A DNA stretch of 15,159 bases from JANMDR01 sp031376425 (GTDB lineage: Bacteria > Pseudomonadota > Gammaproteobacteria > Burkholderiales > Usitatibacteraceae). Made by a program: the position numbers and the translations under genes. This document shows, one piece after another, positions 6,993 to 14,510 of this stretch. Within the stretch, counting starts at the first letter, position 1. Every line of letters starts with the position of its first letter. Below the pieces are notes generated by a model that was not told where the DNA came from, made no database searches, and saw only the letters and a program-made list of their open reading frames with translations. The stretch covers positions 1 to 15,159 of the forward strand of contig JANMDR010000019.1 of NCBI GenBank assembly GCA_031376425.1, in the 5' to 3' direction.

Positions 6993-7047
6993 CGCCCCCC
7001 GCCCTCCCTCCTGTTGTGAGTGTTAGGCACAAGCCTGCGCCTAACAC
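6993..7047. other. Hairpin and G-rich tract between convergent genes
   Basis: The gap between yhiN and the M13 peptidase gene holds a perfect 9-bp inverted repeat, GTGTTAGGC (7020-7028) and GCCTAACAC (7039-7047), with a 10-nt loop. No T-run follows on either strand, so it is not a standard intrinsic terminator, though it could end or protect both converging transcripts. Beside it, 6993-7012 is C-rich. Its minus strand reads GG-A-GGG-A-GGG-C-GGGGGG, a sequence able to form a two-tier G-quadruplex in the 3' end of the peptidase mRNA. Confidence 0.45.
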
Positions 7048-7059
7048 CACCCACACTAA

Positions 7060-9120
7060 TTACCAGATCACCACTCTATCGCGCTCCGCTCGCAACGCTG
7101 GCGACACTGCCGGGCAATTGAAGGTATCGGCGAAACTAGTTAAATGGGCAATCGGGCCTTGCACGCGGAAACGTGGCGGCGAGTGTGAATCAGTTAGCAA
7201 ACCCTTTAGCTCTGCTGCTTCACGACTAATCTCGCGCCAGCTTTGCGCGTAGCTTAGAAAATAACGCTGTTGCTGGGTTAGGCCATCAATTTTAGCGTCT
7301 GGCGCACCCGCTTTTAACGCCCGTTCTAAACCTAAAAATGCGACTGTCAGCCCACCTAAATCTGCAATATTTTCACCCAAGGTAAGCTTGCCATTTACCG
7401 GCGTATTTTTAACACCCTTGTAGTTTGAGTATTGCGTTACGAGCGCCTGCGCACGGGATTTATAAGCAGCATCGTCTTTCGGCGTCCACCATTGTTTCAG
7501 GTTTCCAGACGCATCAAACTGGCGACCCTGATCATCAAAATGATGGGTTATTTCATGACCAATCACCATACCGATGGCACCGTAATTTAAAGCATCATCG
7601 GCCTTCACATCAAAGAACGGCGGTTGCAAGATACCAGCGGGAAATACAATTTCGTTATATTCACCAGCATAAGCATTCACAATTTGCGGGCTCATCCACC
7701 ACTGATTACGATCCACGGGCGTACCCAATTTAGCCGCCCAAAAATCGCTGTTGTAGCTACCGGCTCGCAACCAATTGCCCAAGTAATCATCCGCCCTAAT
7801 TTCAACGCTTGAATAATCACGCCATTTATCTGGATAGCCAATTTGTAGCGCCATGGCGTCTAGCTTTTTAATTGCCGCCTCTTTTGTTTGTGGCTGCATC
7901 CAAGCTAGATTTTGCAAACGCTCGCGCAATGCGGCCTTAATATTTGCGGTCATTGCTAATGCACGGGCTTTCGCCTCTGGACTGAAGGCCTTTTCTACAT
8001 ACAACTGCCCTAATCCTTCGGCCAGTGGTGCTTCGCCATAATTGCCGGAAATTTGCCCTAGCACGCGCTCTGCGCGCGGTCTTTGAGACTTTTTACCATC
8101 TAACTCCGTACCAAAAAACGCGAAGTGCGCGTCACTGTACTTAGCGGAGAGGCGCGGCGCGGCATCGCTTAATATACGCAACCGCAAGTATGCCTTCCAA
8201 TCGCCGATGTTTGTCGTTTGGGTAAGCTTAGCAAAGGCAGTAGTAAACTTTGGCTGCGCCACATTGAGCACACTCGCTACGGTAATTTTTTGTTCCGCAA
8301 AATACGCTACCCAATCAAATCCGGGCGCAGCTTTATTTAACTGTGCTACCGTCATCAAGTTATATACCGCTTTAGGGTCGCGTTGCTGCACCAAGGTCAT
8401 TGAAGCCTTGGCAAACTCGTTTTCAAGCTTATACGCTGCTTCAACAGCCTTAGATGGCATATTGATCGTGTTTGCAGCACCGGTTTTTTGCGGTAATTCC
8501 GTAACCGCCATTTCCATAAATTGGGCGACAAAAGTCATATATGCTGCGCGGGTTTGCACGCTTTTGGCATCTGTACGGATGTAATAGTCGCGTTCGGGCA
8601 AACTTAAGCCGCCCTGCCCTAGCTGTACTAAATAACGGGTGCGATCTTTTGCGTCTGACGATATGGAGGTCGACGGGCCGACATTAAAGCCCATGCGCTG
8701 CAGCTTCCCTAAAATTTGCGGCAATTGTTTTGTGGATGTTAGCGCATCAATCTCGTCGAACAACGGTTTTAATGGTGTGAGGCCAAGGGCATCAATTCTG
8801 GCCGTGTCCATACCGCTAGCGTAGTAGTTTGCCACTTTTGCAATAGCTGGATTTTTAAGTTTGGCTGGATCGGCGGCAGCCTCGGCGATAGCATCTTTTA
8901 AAATCTTTTCATTACGCGCATTAATTTCTGCGAACACGCCCCAGTAAGCACGATCATCGGGAATACTGGCCGACTTGGCCCAAACCTCGTTGGCGTAGCC
9001 ATAAAAATCATCACAGGGCTTAATAGTGCTTGATAGGGTTTCTGGTAAAACTGCACTGGCCGGTGCGCAATAGAGCGCCACGGCAACGGCTAAGGTTAAG
9101 TTTTGCACATGCTTTTTCAT
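7060..9120 (-). CDS. M13 family zinc metallopeptidase (neprilysin/PepO-like)
   Basis: This 686-residue, probably periplasmic peptidase resembles neprilysin and PepO. An N-terminal signal peptide (MKKHVQNLTLAVAVALYCAP...ASA) precedes an M13 N-domain with KPCDDFYGYANEVW. The catalytic zinc motif HEITH lies at about 522-526, with the third ligand in GENIADLGG (Glu at about 583) and the substrate-binding segment VNAYAGEYNEIVFPAGILQP upstream. The C-terminus (RVQGPIAH...VVIW) is intact, ending in the usual Trp. I chose the ATG at 9118-9120 because it puts the signal peptide at the N-terminus; a start 20 codons upstream (9180) would add a basic lead MLRRKRVHCALFKYF before it. The ribosome binding site is weak (TTGGGG). 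It diverges from the chaC-like gene. Confidence 0.93.
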   Translation of the reverse strand: MKKHVQNLTLAVAVALYCAPASAVLPETLSSTIKPCDDFYGYANEVWAKSASIPDDRAYWGVFAEINARNEKILKDAIAEAAADPAKLKNPAIAKVANYYASGMDTARIDALGLTPLKPLFDEIDALTSTKQLPQILGKLQRMGFNVGPSTSISSDAKDRTRYLVQLGQGGLSLPERDYYIRTDAKSVQTRAAYMTFVAQFMEMAVTELPQKTGAANTINMPSKAVEAAYKLENEFAKASMTLVQQRDPKAVYNLMTVAQLNKAAPGFDWVAYFAEQKITVASVLNVAQPKFTTAFAKLTQTTNIGDWKAYLRLRILSDAAPRLSAKYSDAHFAFFGTELDGKKSQRPRAERVLGQISGNYGEAPLAEGLGQLYVEKAFSPEAKARALAMTANIKAALRERLQNLAWMQPQTKEAAIKKLDAMALQIGYPDKWRDYSSVEIRADDYLGNWLRAGSYNSDFWAAKLGTPVDRNQWWMSPQIVNAYAGEYNEIVFPAGILQPPFFDVKADDALNYGAIGMVIGHEITHHFDDQGRQFDASGNLKQWWTPKDDAAYKSRAQALVTQYSNYKGVKNTPVNGKLTLGENIADLGGLTVAFLGLERALKAGAPDAKIDGLTQQQRYFLSYAQSWREISREAAELKGLLTDSHSPPRFRVQGPIAHLTSFADTFNCPAVSPALRAERDRVVIW

Positions 9121-9215
9121 AAAAAACCCCAAGGAAAAATATTTAAACAACGCGCAGTGTACTCTTTTCCGTCGCAGCAAATCGTTGCAGATTGCATCAA
9201 ATATTAGCGAAAGCT

Positions 9216-9239
9216 TAACAATGGAGCCGCTTATTGTTA
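9216..9239. promoter_or_regulatory. Candidate operator between divergent genes
   Basis: TAACAAT (9216-9222) and ATTGTTA (9233-9239) form a perfect inverted repeat with a 10-bp spacer. It sits almost exactly midway between the M13 start (9120) and the chaC-like start (9329). Symmetry and spacing suit a dimeric regulator shared by both genes. The regulator is not identifiable, and no convincing -35/-10 pair was found around it. Confidence 0.35.
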
Positions 9240-9328
9240 CAATTTGATGAGATGCGCGTTGAAATATCAGTAAAGTATTAAATAACGCCGCAGCTTACGA
9301 AACACATCCACTAAAAAACAGCACTTTT

Positions 9329-10021
9329 GTGATCACAGAAAACCCAATCGCTTCTTTCGAAAACCCGCTCGGATTTCGCCCACCAGAATATATGGAGGGC
9401 GCGGCACCGCTAGTTGACTACCAAGCATTTTTACCTAAGCGTGGGTCATTATGGGTTTTTGCTTATGGCTCACTGATGTGGAATCCCGAATTTGCAGTAC
9501 GTGGCCGCTCACTCGCCAGAGTACACGGATATCATCGCGATTTATGTATGCGCTCAACCTTATTTCGCGGCACCGTTGAAAGCCCAGGATTGGTGCTGGG
9601 TTTACGCAGCGGGGGCAGTTGCTTGGGCGCAGTGTTAGAAATTGAGCCTGACGGGCTTGAAGCTGCGCTTAAAAATTTATGGCATCGCGAAATGCGCGGC
9701 AATATTTATACGCCGCGCTTAGTTACCGCCCATTTAACCGTGAGCACCGCACCCACTGACGCACTGACAGAATGGCTAGCCGATTCGCACCCACAGGTAA
9801 AAAAAGTAACAGCCTTAACCTTCATCGCCAACTGTGATAGCCCTGCCTATACGCCAGAAATTTGCCCTGATGAAGCAAAAAAACGCGTGGCAAATTGTTC
9901 AGGAGAGCGCGGCTCGAATCTCGATTATGTGTACAACACCGTCACACATTTAGAAGCCCTAGGCATTTATGACAACGCATTGCGTGAGCTATGCGACGAG
10001 GCGGCTGCGCTTTGTAAATAA
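9329..10021 (+). CDS. chaC: ChaC-like gamma-glutamylcyclotransferase
   Basis: This 230-residue protein matches the ChaC/GCG family, cytosolic enzymes that cleave glutathione to 5-oxoproline and Cys-Gly. The substrate-binding loop YGSL is at residues 46-49 within LWVFAYGSLMWNP. RGTVESPGLVLGL follows at about 80-92, and the presumed catalytic glutamate is Glu121 in NLWHREM. The C-terminal YVYNTVTHLEALGIYD is also typical. The start used is GTG at 9329; no good ribosome binding site precedes it. An ATG at 9392 would drop 21 poorly conserved residues without losing motifs, so the exact start is uncertain. In Gram-negative bacteria chaC is often named for a link to the ChaA cation antiporter, but no such neighbour is present here. 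Confidence 0.88.
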   Translation: MITENPIASFENPLGFRPPEYMEGAAPLVDYQAFLPKRGSLWVFAYGSLMWNPEFAVRGRSLARVHGYHRDLCMRSTLFRGTVESPGLVLGLRSGGSCLGAVLEIEPDGLEAALKNLWHREMRGNIYTPRLVTAHLTVSTAPTDALTEWLADSHPQVKKVTALTFIANCDSPAYTPEICPDEAKKRVANCSGERGSNLDYVYNTVTHLEALGIYDNALRELCDEAAALCK

Positions 10022-10159
10022 TGCAGTTTGTGCACGCTACGGTTAAGTAACACTACACTTTAGTACACTTTTTTTTCGCCATATTCGCCGTAAGATCTGC
10101 ACATGGCAAAATTTAAATTAATACCAAAACTTTTGTGTAGGTTCGGGGGCGGCAATTTT

Positions 10160-10861
10160 ATGAATATGCTTAAGCTGTATTTTTTATTCACAGCGTCGGT
10201 GCTACTCAGCGCTTGTAGCGCACTTCACCTAGCCGACACGAAAACTAGAAACGTTGCTCGGGTTGACTACCTTGCCAATATTGCGCCAATTGAAACTGCT
10301 TGCAAGGGTGTGGGTGCCGTAGCGGCCACATCAACAGCCGTGTCGGCCAATACCCAACAGATTGATCGTATTGAAATTGTCGCCGACCCTGAAAGCGCCA
10401 CCTCACTGGTTGCGCGTGGCCACGCGCTCTCGCTAACTACGGACGATACCGCAGGAACCGACGCCCTTTTCAAACTAGCGTTGTCGCGTGCCGATATCAA
10501 TACGCCCGCCTCGCGGGTGCACTGGAGCCACGGCTGGGCCATGTTTAATCAGAAGCAATACCCATGCGCATTAGCACATTTTGCGGCCGCCTATCAGGCT
10601 AATCCTGATGACGCACGCTGGGCGCACTACACCTACGCCGTAACCTACTGGCAGCTTAACGATAGGCTTAATGCCATCCGTTTTTATGAAGAAGCAGTAA
10701 GCCAAGAACCAAGTTGCTGGCGTGATGTGGCATCTGGAATCCGCTGCACCGGACGTTGGCGCAATCACCAGCGCCGCGCCTGGAGCGAGCTATTTGCCGC
10801 ATGGAAAGCGCACCGCATCGCCAGAGGCAACCAAACCGCCGAAATTCATAGTTCAAATTAA
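10160..10861 (+). CDS. TPR-containing lipoprotein of unknown function
   Basis: From this start the protein is 233 residues and begins MNMLKLYFLFTASVLLSAC, a lipoprotein signal with lipobox L-S-A-C (Cys19), so it should be anchored to the inner face of the outer membrane or to the inner membrane. The second half carries tetratricopeptide-like helices: HWSHGWAMFNQKQYPCALAHF, then ARWAHYTYAVTYWQLNDRLN and AIRFYEEAVSQEP. A basic, Trp-rich tail (RCTGRWRNHQRRAWSELF) follows. TPRs suggest protein contacts; I recognise no specific family. An upstream in-frame ATG at 10103 would put 19 residues before the signal and seems less likely. The end overlaps the MFS gene on the other strand by 9 bp. Confidence 0.75.
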   Translation: MNMLKLYFLFTASVLLSACSALHLADTKTRNVARVDYLANIAPIETACKGVGAVAATSTAVSANTQQIDRIEIVADPESATSLVARGHALSLTTDDTAGTDALFKLALSRADINTPASRVHWSHGWAMFNQKQYPCALAHFAAAYQANPDDARWAHYTYAVTYWQLNDRLNAIRFYEEAVSQEPSCWRDVASGIRCTGRWRNHQRRAWSELFAAWKAHRIARGNQTAEIHSSN

Positions 10862-12211
10862 AGTAGGGGCGTTGGGAGGTGCGGCACTTTCATTGCTTGA
10901 TACGGGTTCTGGTAACACCTTCATAGCACGTAGTGGCGAAGTCCACATCATAACGACACCCAATAGCAAACCGCCTACTCCCACAATGGCAATCGTTGCG
11001 CGTAACCCAAAATATTCGCCCATAAACCCACCCAACAATGAGCCTAGCGGCGACAACACCATCGCTAAAAAAATTAAGGTAGAGGTGACACGGCCACGTA
11101 AGTGATCCGGTGTGGCCGCTTGGCGCAAGGTAAGGTAATTAATAAAAAATATCATTGCACCAAAAGCAAATATAAATAACGCGCCCCCAAAATGCCACGC
11201 GGGCCAATATTTAAGCGAAACCGTTGCCACCAAGAGCCAAGAACAGCCGCTCATTGTTAACCCGCTGAGCATTACCGCGCCAATCCCAAAACGCGCGTTT
11301 AGCCACTGACAGCTCGCCGAGGCGAGCAAAAACCCCAACCCTGAGGTCATAAAAATCGTGCCGATTTGCCCCGCTGAAAACCCCAAATCACGTGTGGCGA
11401 ATAAAATTACCGTCGCCAAATACGCAAATTTTAAAAAATTCCAAAGCATCAAACTCACAGCAATTGACCGCAGAATTGGGCTATGGCGGATGAGACTCAA
11501 ACCTTCCTTTACATCCATCCAAATACCATGCCATAAGGCTGAGAGCGATGCTGATTCAGTTGCTACCAATTTTGGTGCATCACTTTCGGCAGATTTTATC
11601 GTACGCAACATAAACGCCGAGGCAAAAAATGAAAGTGCATCCAGCAAAATAGCGATGGGTGCGGTCAGCGCATGAATGATGGCGCCAGCAAGACCCGGCC
11701 CAATAAGTTGGGAAGCCGAATCGGATAAGGCGATACGTGAATTAGCTTCCACCAAATTATCGCGTCCCACGCGTTCGGCCATAAATACCTGATATGCCGC
11801 CCAGCCAATAATGCCGCCTAAACCAACCAAAAAGCCCACCACATACAAAATCGACATCGATAAAAAGCCACCCCATGCCGCAATCGGCACCAGCAATAAC
11901 ACTAGTCCACGCCCAACATCGGCCTGAATAATCAGCCTAAGTTTTCGCGAGCGATCCACCAAGACACCCGTAAATAGGCCGAGCAAGGTGTATGGCAAGG
12001 CCTCCATCGCCACCAAAATCCCCATTTCAACGGGGGTGGCATGCAATAAAATAGCGGCAGTAAGTGGCAAGGCGAGTAAGGTCACCTGTCCGCCAAAATG
12101 CGTAATGGTCAAAGAGAGCCAAAGTGTGCGGAAATCGCGATCACGCCACAGGGTGCCGAGATAGCGGTCAAGTGCGTGATGTGAACGATTGGGGCGCTGC
12201 GGCGAAGTCAT
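10853..12211 (-). CDS. Major facilitator superfamily transporter (MFS_3-like)
   Basis: This 452-residue inner-membrane protein has about twelve hydrophobic segments. The lead DRYLGTLWRDRDFRTLWLSLTITHFGGQVTLLALPL and the loop FTGVLVDRSRKLRLIIQADV (MFS motif A region) match the EntS/DUF894-type exporters of the MFS_3 family. LTLRQAATPDHLRGRV in the second half is a further family landmark. Such proteins export siderophores, macrolides or other small molecules, but nothing here fixes the substrate. The ATG at 12209-12211 has no recognisable Shine-Dalgarno site. It stands alone: the next minus-strand gene upstream, the TauE-like permease, ends about 110 bp away. Confidence 0.88.
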   Translation of the reverse strand: MTSPQRPNRSHHALDRYLGTLWRDRDFRTLWLSLTITHFGGQVTLLALPLTAAILLHATPVEMGILVAMEALPYTLLGLFTGVLVDRSRKLRLIIQADVGRGLVLLLVPIAAWGGFLSMSILYVVGFLVGLGGIIGWAAYQVFMAERVGRDNLVEANSRIALSDSASQLIGPGLAGAIIHALTAPIAILLDALSFFASAFMLRTIKSAESDAPKLVATESASLSALWHGIWMDVKEGLSLIRHSPILRSIAVSLMLWNFLKFAYLATVILFATRDLGFSAGQIGTIFMTSGLGFLLASASCQWLNARFGIGAVMLSGLTMSGCSWLLVATVSLKYWPAWHFGGALFIFAFGAMIFFINYLTLRQAATPDHLRGRVTSTLIFLAMVLSPLGSLLGGFMGEYFGLRATIAIVGVGGLLLGVVMMWTSPLRAMKVLPEPVSSNESAAPPNAPTLI

Positions 12212-12272
12212 AGAAAAGGATTGGCAAAAGCTACGGTGAGCTCACATAGCTATACATTAGGAATACCCGTAT

Positions 12273-12293
12273 TTTACGCACTTCGCGCATAAA
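12273..12293. terminator. Possible weak terminator hairpin after the TauE-like gene
   Basis: TTTACGCAC (12273-12281) and GCGCATAAA (12285-12293) can form a 9-bp stem with two mismatched or wobble pairs and a 3-nt loop. It lies 28 bp past the TauE-like stop on the minus strand, where the ispD-ispF-oxyR-tauE transcript might end. There is no run of T after it, so termination is only a possibility. Confidence 0.3.
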
Positions 12294-12320
12294 TAACGGA
12301 GCGGCATAAAACTGAAAACC

Positions 12321-13049
12321 CTAAACGCCTCGCAACGCCGCTACTAGCATTACCACACCGGCAATGAGCACCACGCCGTCCATGATGTATTCAAAATCTG
12401 CAGGTTTCAATTTAGCAACGATGGCTTTGGCTAAATACGATCCCACCATTAAGCCACTACCCACACCAAGGCCGCGCATGATGTTGTCAAAGGAAACCAC
12501 GCCCCGTATTGAGAAGGTGGTAATTTTTGTAATACTCACCGCCGCTGACCCAAATGCCTCGGTCGCTAAATAAGCGCCCTTGGTAAGTCCGTATGCTAGA
12601 AAAAACGGAGCATTGATGGGACCTGTGGAGGCGACAAGGCCGGTTAAAAAACCCATGACCGCGCCGACAATACTTAAATGCCAGCGTTCAATTTTTAGCT
12701 TTGAGCGGCGCAGGACGTGGCGAGCAGGAACAACAGCAATCAAGAAAATACCTAAGGCAGTTTCAACCGCGTGAACATTCAAATTTAAAAATAGCGATGC
12801 ACCGATGAATGCTGCTGGAATGGCGGTGGCGCAATAGGTTAAAGCAGCAGGCAAATCAAGCTCCCGCCACCACGCAGTAACGCGCGAACCATTGGCCATA
12901 ATTGCTGCAATAGCCATAATAGGCACAGCGGCTTTGGCACCAAAGGTAAACGCTAGAATAGGCACCATGATGACGCCAGAGCCAAAGCCAATGACCCCTC
13001 CTATCGTGCCCGCCAATAAAGCGATTGGCAAAATATAGAGCCATTCCAC
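12321..13049 (-). CDS. TauE/SafE family membrane permease
   Basis: This 242-residue inner-membrane protein has the TauE/SafE (PF01925) character: about eight hydrophobic segments, an N-terminal GGVIGFGSGVIMVPIL repeat, and the pseudo-repeat VGAVMGFLTGLVASTGPINA in the second half. Members carry sulfite, sulfonates, sulfoacetate or other organic anions; the specific substrate here is unknown. The start is GTG at 13047-13049, three nt after the oxyR stop, so the two are surely co-transcribed and probably co-translated. The pairing with a peroxide sensor suggests, but does not show, a role in oxidative stress or sulfur compound efflux. Confidence 0.9.
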   Translation of the reverse strand: MEWLYILPIALLAGTIGGVIGFGSGVIMVPILAFTFGAKAAVPIMAIAAIMANGSRVTAWWRELDLPAALTYCATAIPAAFIGASLFLNLNVHAVETALGIFLIAVVPARHVLRRSKLKIERWHLSIVGAVMGFLTGLVASTGPINAPFFLAYGLTKGAYLATEAFGSAAVSITKITTFSIRGVVSFDNIMRGLGVGSGLMVGSYLAKAIVAKLKPADFEYIMDGVVLIAGVVMLVAALRGV

Positions 13050-13052
13050 GAC

Positions 13053-13997
13053 TTAGCCTATCGCCGTAGTGGGCGCCTTCAACAAACTTTTGTCTATGGC
13101 TTTGAATATTGGTGCAATCTGGCGTAACAAATTCTTTTGGGTCGAGGCTTTACGCCATACCAAAGCAATACGCCGATGCGGTGCAGGTTCTGCAAACGCC
13201 CGCAATACCAAGGCTGCCGACTGCAAGGCTGGCGGATGTACCGATAATGCGGGCATAAGTGTAATGCCCGCATGACTCGCCACCATATGCCGTAGCGTTT
13301 CTAAACTTGTGGCGCGATAGCCTTGAAATTCACGCGCCCCTGACATCTGACACACATCCAGCGCCTGATCGCGCAGGCAGTGGCCGTCGTCTAGCAATAA
13401 CAACGCGGCATCATTTAAATCTTCTAATCGCAAGGAAGGCTGTTGCTTCTTATTTTTCGATTTTTTAAGTGCCAGCGGATGGCCTTGCGGTAACGCCAGC
13501 ACAAAGTCTTCTTCAAACAAAAATTCAGCATGAAAAAAATCATCCGCCAGCGGCAAGGCCAATACACCTGCATCTAAATCGCCATTTTTCAGCTTAGCGA
13601 GGATGACGTCGGTCTTATCCTCGTACAGCATAATCTCTAACTTGGGAAAACGTGCCACCAGTTGCGGCATCACGTGCGGCAGCAAATAAGGGCCAAGCGT
13701 TGGAAATAATCCGAGCCGAATGGCACCAGCTTCTGGATCTTTTGAACGTTTGGCAATCGCTTTAATTTCATCGGCTTCGCGCAACAATTGCCGCGCCCGT
13801 GCAACCACTGCTTCGCCAGTATCGGTAAGCATGACGTTGCGCGGATTACGTTCAAAAATAACAATGCCTAACTCTTCTTCAAATTTTTTAATCTGTGTGG
13901 AAAGCGTAGGCTGGCTTACGAAGCTCGCTTCTGCGGCGCGCCCAAAATGACGGTGATCCGCCAATGCGACAATATAACGTAAATCACGTAGATTCAT
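13053..13997 (-). CDS. oxyR: OxyR, peroxide-sensing LysR-type regulator
   Basis: This 314-residue protein follows E. coli OxyR from end to end. It opens MNLRDLRYIVALADHRHFGR with the winged helix-turn-helix at about 15-40 (HFGRAAEASFVSQPTLSTQI). The sensor domain has IRLGLFPTLGPYLLPH, and the redox pair Cys207 and Cys216 within DDGHCLRDQALDVC, spaced exactly as E. coli Cys199 and Cys208. RATSLETLRHMVA and GITLMPALSV are also kept. It should therefore form a disulfide with hydrogen peroxide and activate catalase, peroxidase and related genes. A Lys-rich insertion (KKSKNKK at 178-184) is absent from E. coli OxyR. The gene starts 14 nt after ispF and ends 3 nt before the TauE-like gene, so it appears to sit inside an operon. 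Confidence 0.93.
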   Translation of the reverse strand: MNLRDLRYIVALADHRHFGRAAEASFVSQPTLSTQIKKFEEELGIVIFERNPRNVMLTDTGEAVVARARQLLREADEIKAIAKRSKDPEAGAIRLGLFPTLGPYLLPHVMPQLVARFPKLEIMLYEDKTDVILAKLKNGDLDAGVLALPLADDFFHAEFLFEEDFVLALPQGHPLALKKSKNKKQQPSLRLEDLNDAALLLLDDGHCLRDQALDVCQMSGAREFQGYRATSLETLRHMVASHAGITLMPALSVHPPALQSAALVLRAFAEPAPHRRIALVWRKASTQKNLLRQIAPIFKAIDKSLLKAPTTAIG

Positions 13998-14011
13998 CTA
14001 TGATTTGCCAC

Positions 14012-14491
14012 TTATTTGCCACGCAATAAACATACGGCTTGCGCTGCAATGCCCTCGCCACGCCCCGTAAAACCAAGCATTTCCGTCGTCGTGGCTTTAA
14101 TATTCACGTCCGAAAATGCCAAGCCGCAGTCTGTCGCAATATTTGCGACCATTTGCGTGATGTGTGGTGCCATGCGCGGCATTTGGGCGATGATTGTTGC
14201 ATCAATATTTTCGATATTCCAATGATTATCGAGCACTAATTTACAGGTATGGCGCAGCAGTTTGCGGCTATCAATGTTTTTGTATTTTGGGTCCGCATCA
14301 GAAAAATGTTTACCAATATCACCCAATGCGGCAGCACCCAATAAGGCATCGCAAATAGCGTGTAACAAAACATCCGCATCAGAATGACCCAGTAAACCCT
14401 TTTCGTAGGGAATAGTCACACCGCCGATAATACAAGCGCGATTTTCTACCAATTGATGTACGTCAAAACCTTGACCGACTCTTATTTTCAT
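14012..14491 (-). CDS. ispF: 2-C-methyl-D-erythritol 2,4-cyclodiphosphate synthase
   Basis: This complete 159-residue IspF converts 4-diphosphocytidyl-2-C-methylerythritol 2-phosphate to the cyclic diphosphate with release of CMP, the fifth step of the MEP isoprenoid pathway. The zinc ligands are present: Asp10 and His12 in GFDVHQ, and His44 in HSDADVLLHA. KATTTEMLGFTGRGEGIAAQA near the C-terminus is the usual family signature, contacting the CMP moiety. Length is normal for the trimeric enzyme. It starts 19 nt after ispD, with an AGAAAG close to the ATG and AGGAAA further up, and is followed 14 nt later by oxyR. Confidence 0.97.
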   Translation of the reverse strand: MKIRVGQGFDVHQLVENRACIIGGVTIPYEKGLLGHSDADVLLHAICDALLGAAALGDIGKHFSDADPKYKNIDSRKLLRHTCKLVLDNHWNIENIDATIIAQMPRMAPHITQMVANIATDCGLAFSDVNIKATTTEMLGFTGRGEGIAAQAVCLLRGK

Positions 14492-14510
14492 CTTTCTAAA
14501 GCTTTCCTGT

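Noticed and set aside
8207..8584. 125-codon plus-strand frame opposite the M13 peptidase
   Set aside because: It is a mirror of the peptidase's codon pattern; the peptidase motifs are complete on the other strand.
10051..10076. Run of eight T after chaC with a nearby TACACTT direct repeat, considered as a terminator
   Set aside because: No stem-loop precedes the T-run, so it does not qualify as an intrinsic terminator.
10722..11105. 127-codon plus-strand frame across the lipoprotein 3' end and the MFS gene 3' end
   Set aside because: It overlaps two well-supported genes in other frames, and its sequence shows no family features.
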